NCBI RefSeq assembly: GCF_005116465.1
Contig: NZ_SWBM01000001.1
Location: forward strand, 434,001-498,000
DNA from: Robertmurraya kyonggiensis
Lineage (GTDB): Bacteria; Bacillota; Bacilli; Bacillales; Cytobacillaceae
Direction of reading: 5' to 3'
DNA length: 64,000 nt
The position numbers and the translations under genes were made by a program. Each line of letters begins with the position of its first letter. The stretch's first letter is position 1. Of this stretch, positions 62,558 through 64,000 are shown piece after piece. The notes below the pieces were generated by a model. That model was not told the origin of the DNA, searched no databases, and saw only the letters and a program-made list of their open reading frames with translations.

Positions 62558-63883
62558 TTATTCTTGTACTGCTTCCATTAATAGATCAACAATGTGAACA
62601 GCTCGCATTTTTTCACTGAGTTCTTCTCGTTCAATACCGAGCTTCATTTGAAGTAGGCAGCCAGGATTTGCAGTTACAACTGTAGAAGCATGAGTCGCTT
62701 TTGTCTGTTCCATTTTGTAATCGAGAATCTGCATTGACATCTCGGACTCGATAATGTTGTAAATACCAGCTGAACCACAGCAACGATCAGCATCTTTCAT
62801 TTCTGTATAGTCAATTCCTCCAATGGCTTGAAGCAATGCTCGAGGTGCAGCAGACGTTTTCATGACATTTCGTAAATGGCAGGAATCCTGATATGTGACG
62901 ATTTGATAAGGTAATTGTAGTTTCACCTTTTTATGAAAATCCACTTCATATAAGATTTGTGTGATATCTTTGATTTTATCCTTAAAGGCTTTCGCTCTGT
63001 CTTTCCATTCAGGATCATCTTTTAATAAGTGGTCATAATCAACAAGGAAAGCACCGCAGCCACCGGCATTCGTAATAATGTAATCGACATTTAAATCCTC
63101 GAATGCCTTAATATTTTTCTTAGCTAACGCCTTCGAACCATCTTTTTCACCGCTATGGCCATGAAGTGCACCACAGCAGTTTTGGTCTTGCGGAATAACG
63201 ATTTCACAACCCGCTAATTGCAATAGCTTCATTGTTGCATTATTGGTTTCAAGAAACATCGTATCCATGAGACATCCTGTGAAAAAGGCAACACGGTTTG
63301 TTTTAGGAGCCACCGCGGGTAAAAATTCAGGGCGATTTTTCATTTCCTTCATTGTTGGAACCTTGGGCAGAACTCTTTCCATTGTTGTTAAGCTTTCTGG
63401 GAAGAGTTTCATGACACCAGTTGACCTTGCAACCTTTTGCAGACCGGAGCGTTGGTAAAAGCCTAATAATCCAGTTAATGTTCTCATCCGGTTTTGATGA
63501 GGGAATAATCCTTCAAAAACCGCTTTTCTCACCGTACGTACGGGAAGAGAATGTTTTTTATTTTGGTTGATAATGTCACGAGCTTCTTCTAGTAGATGTC
63601 CATAGTTAACACCTGATGGACAAACTGGTTCACAAGCTCGACATCCAAGACATTGATTTAATGATTGTTCAAAATCTTCATCTGGTTCAATTAAGCCGTC
63701 AACGACCGCTTTCATAAGGGCAATACGACCTCTCGGCGAATGGGATTCCTTGTAACCAGAGGTGATATAGGTTGGGCAGCTAGGTAAGCAAAAGCCACAG
63801 CGCATACAGTTTAAGAGCTCATCTTGATCCATTCTATCTTGGAAAACATTCTGTATTGTTTGTTGTTCCTGTACTGTTGTCAT
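62558..63883 (-). CDS. glcF: glycolate oxidase iron-sulfur subunit
   Basis: A 441-residue protein: two [4Fe-4S] ferredoxin motifs near the N-terminus (CMRCGFCLPSCP and CLGCRACEPVCP) and two C-terminal CCG domains (FTGCLMDTMF, NCCGALHGHSG; SCHLRNVM, RCCGSAGIYNI). With GlcD it oxidises glycolate (or a related 2-hydroxy acid) to glyoxylate, passing electrons to the membrane chain. It overlaps the glcD stop by ATGA, so glcD-glcF form one unit on the minus strand. Confidence 0.95.
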   Translation of the reverse strand: MTTVQEQQTIQNVFQDRMDQDELLNCMRCGFCLPSCPTYITSGYKESHSPRGRIALMKAVVDGLIEPDEDFEQSLNQCLGCRACEPVCPSGVNYGHLLEEARDIINQNKKHSLPVRTVRKAVFEGLFPHQNRMRTLTGLLGFYQRSGLQKVARSTGVMKLFPESLTTMERVLPKVPTMKEMKNRPEFLPAVAPKTNRVAFFTGCLMDTMFLETNNATMKLLQLAGCEIVIPQDQNCCGALHGHSGEKDGSKALAKKNIKAFEDLNVDYIITNAGGCGAFLVDYDHLLKDDPEWKDRAKAFKDKIKDITQILYEVDFHKKVKLQLPYQIVTYQDSCHLRNVMKTSAAPRALLQAIGGIDYTEMKDADRCCGSAGIYNIIESEMSMQILDYKMEQTKATHASTVVTANPGCLLQMKLGIEREELSEKMRAVHIVDLLMEAVQE

Positions 63884-64000
63884 TGTCCTACCACCACACG
63901 TTTTCTACTATCTTTCGCGAATACCTTACCAGGATTCATGATGTTATTCGGATCAAGTCCATTTTTAATTGCTTTCATCGCTTCAATACCAGCTGCACCT
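63880..64000 (-). CDS. glcD: glycolate oxidase FAD-linked subunit GlcD, C-terminal fragment
   Basis: Only the last 39 codons are in the window: GIEAMKAIKNGLDPNNIMNP followed by GKVF, the conserved end of FAD-linked oxidases (the D-P-x-x-I-M-N-P-G-K motif). It is cut by the window edge, and its stop overlaps the glcF start. Together with GlcF it forms the glycolate oxidase core. Confidence 0.9.
   Translation of the reverse strand, partial: GAAGIEAMKAIKNGLDPNNIMNPGKVFAKDSRKRVVVGQ

Overview
The window comes from an AT-rich, endospore-forming member of the Bacillaceae, of the Bacillus/Neobacillus/Cytobacillus kind. The evidence is an alpha/beta-type small acid-soluble spore protein, a spore-coat transglutaminase (Tgl), two tandem YjcZ-type mini-proteins, a SigI-RsgI pair, a ykfABCD-type murein peptide recycling operon, near-consensus CcpA (cre) and TnrA sites, strong AGGAGG ribosome binding sites and frequent GTG/TTG starts. 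No rRNA, tRNA, CRISPR array, prophage or insertion sequence was recognised. Genus-level assignment is not possible from the sequence alone.

Layout. 1-4534: ykfA(partial)-ykfB-ykfC-ykfD plus an unusual cytoplasmic serine beta-lactamase-like hydrolase. 4572-4930: a 52-bp-period tandem repeat whose relatives recur at about 14362-14505 and 47655-47815. 5076-14346: a ChvE/MmsA/MmsB-like monosaccharide ABC transporter under a cre-overlapped promoter, followed by a membrane-anchored sugar sensor, LytS-type kinase, YesN-type regulator and XylF, an arrangement like the clostridial XylFII-LytS/YesN xylose system. 14575-19799: a Lin0512-family gene, then an Rrf2 regulator, YezD-like protein and sulfate ABC transporter (sbp-cysT-cysW-cysA). 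19816-22325: an EamA exporter, then hmp and nsrR meeting head to head with both 5' ends missing. 22439-29353: housekeeping and unknown genes (CmpB-like membrane protein, chemoreceptor, ilvD, DUF1836, hemolysin III, HesB-like protein, GNAT).

29512-45599 is the most distinctive block: an aromatic catabolism island. Genes for 4-hydroxybenzoate 3-hydroxylase (pobA), a class III extradiol dioxygenase, an ACMSD-like decarboxylase, 2-hydroxymuconic semialdehyde dehydrogenase, tautomerase, 4-oxalocrotonate decarboxylase, dienoate hydratase, aldolase and acylating acetaldehyde dehydrogenase together make a complete protocatechuate 2,3-cleavage (meta) route from 4-hydroxybenzoate to pyruvate and acetyl-CoA. 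A benzaldehyde/vanillin-type dehydrogenase, a TRAP transporter and a two-subunit Rieske oxygenase are attached. An IclR-type regulator lies in the middle. I find a shared 17-bp near-palindrome exactly 7 nt upstream of the putative -35 box at the three catabolic promoters, with a fourth weaker version at the regulator's own promoter. Cre sites are layered over these promoters.

45823-64000: xpaC-telA; a second hemolysin III gene; amtB flanked by two TnrA-like boxes, followed by a GlnD-like DUF294 protein and a DnaQ-like exonuclease; yqhV; a small sporulation-related group (tgl, a Gly/Pro-rich 71-residue protein, two YjcZ proteins); prfC; nhaC; a secreted DUF5667-like protein; sigI-rsgI; a SASP gene; and glcF with the end of glcD. 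The DUF5667-like gene and sigI share a sigmaI-type promoter (ACCCYY-N19-CGTA), which suggests a local sigmaI regulon.
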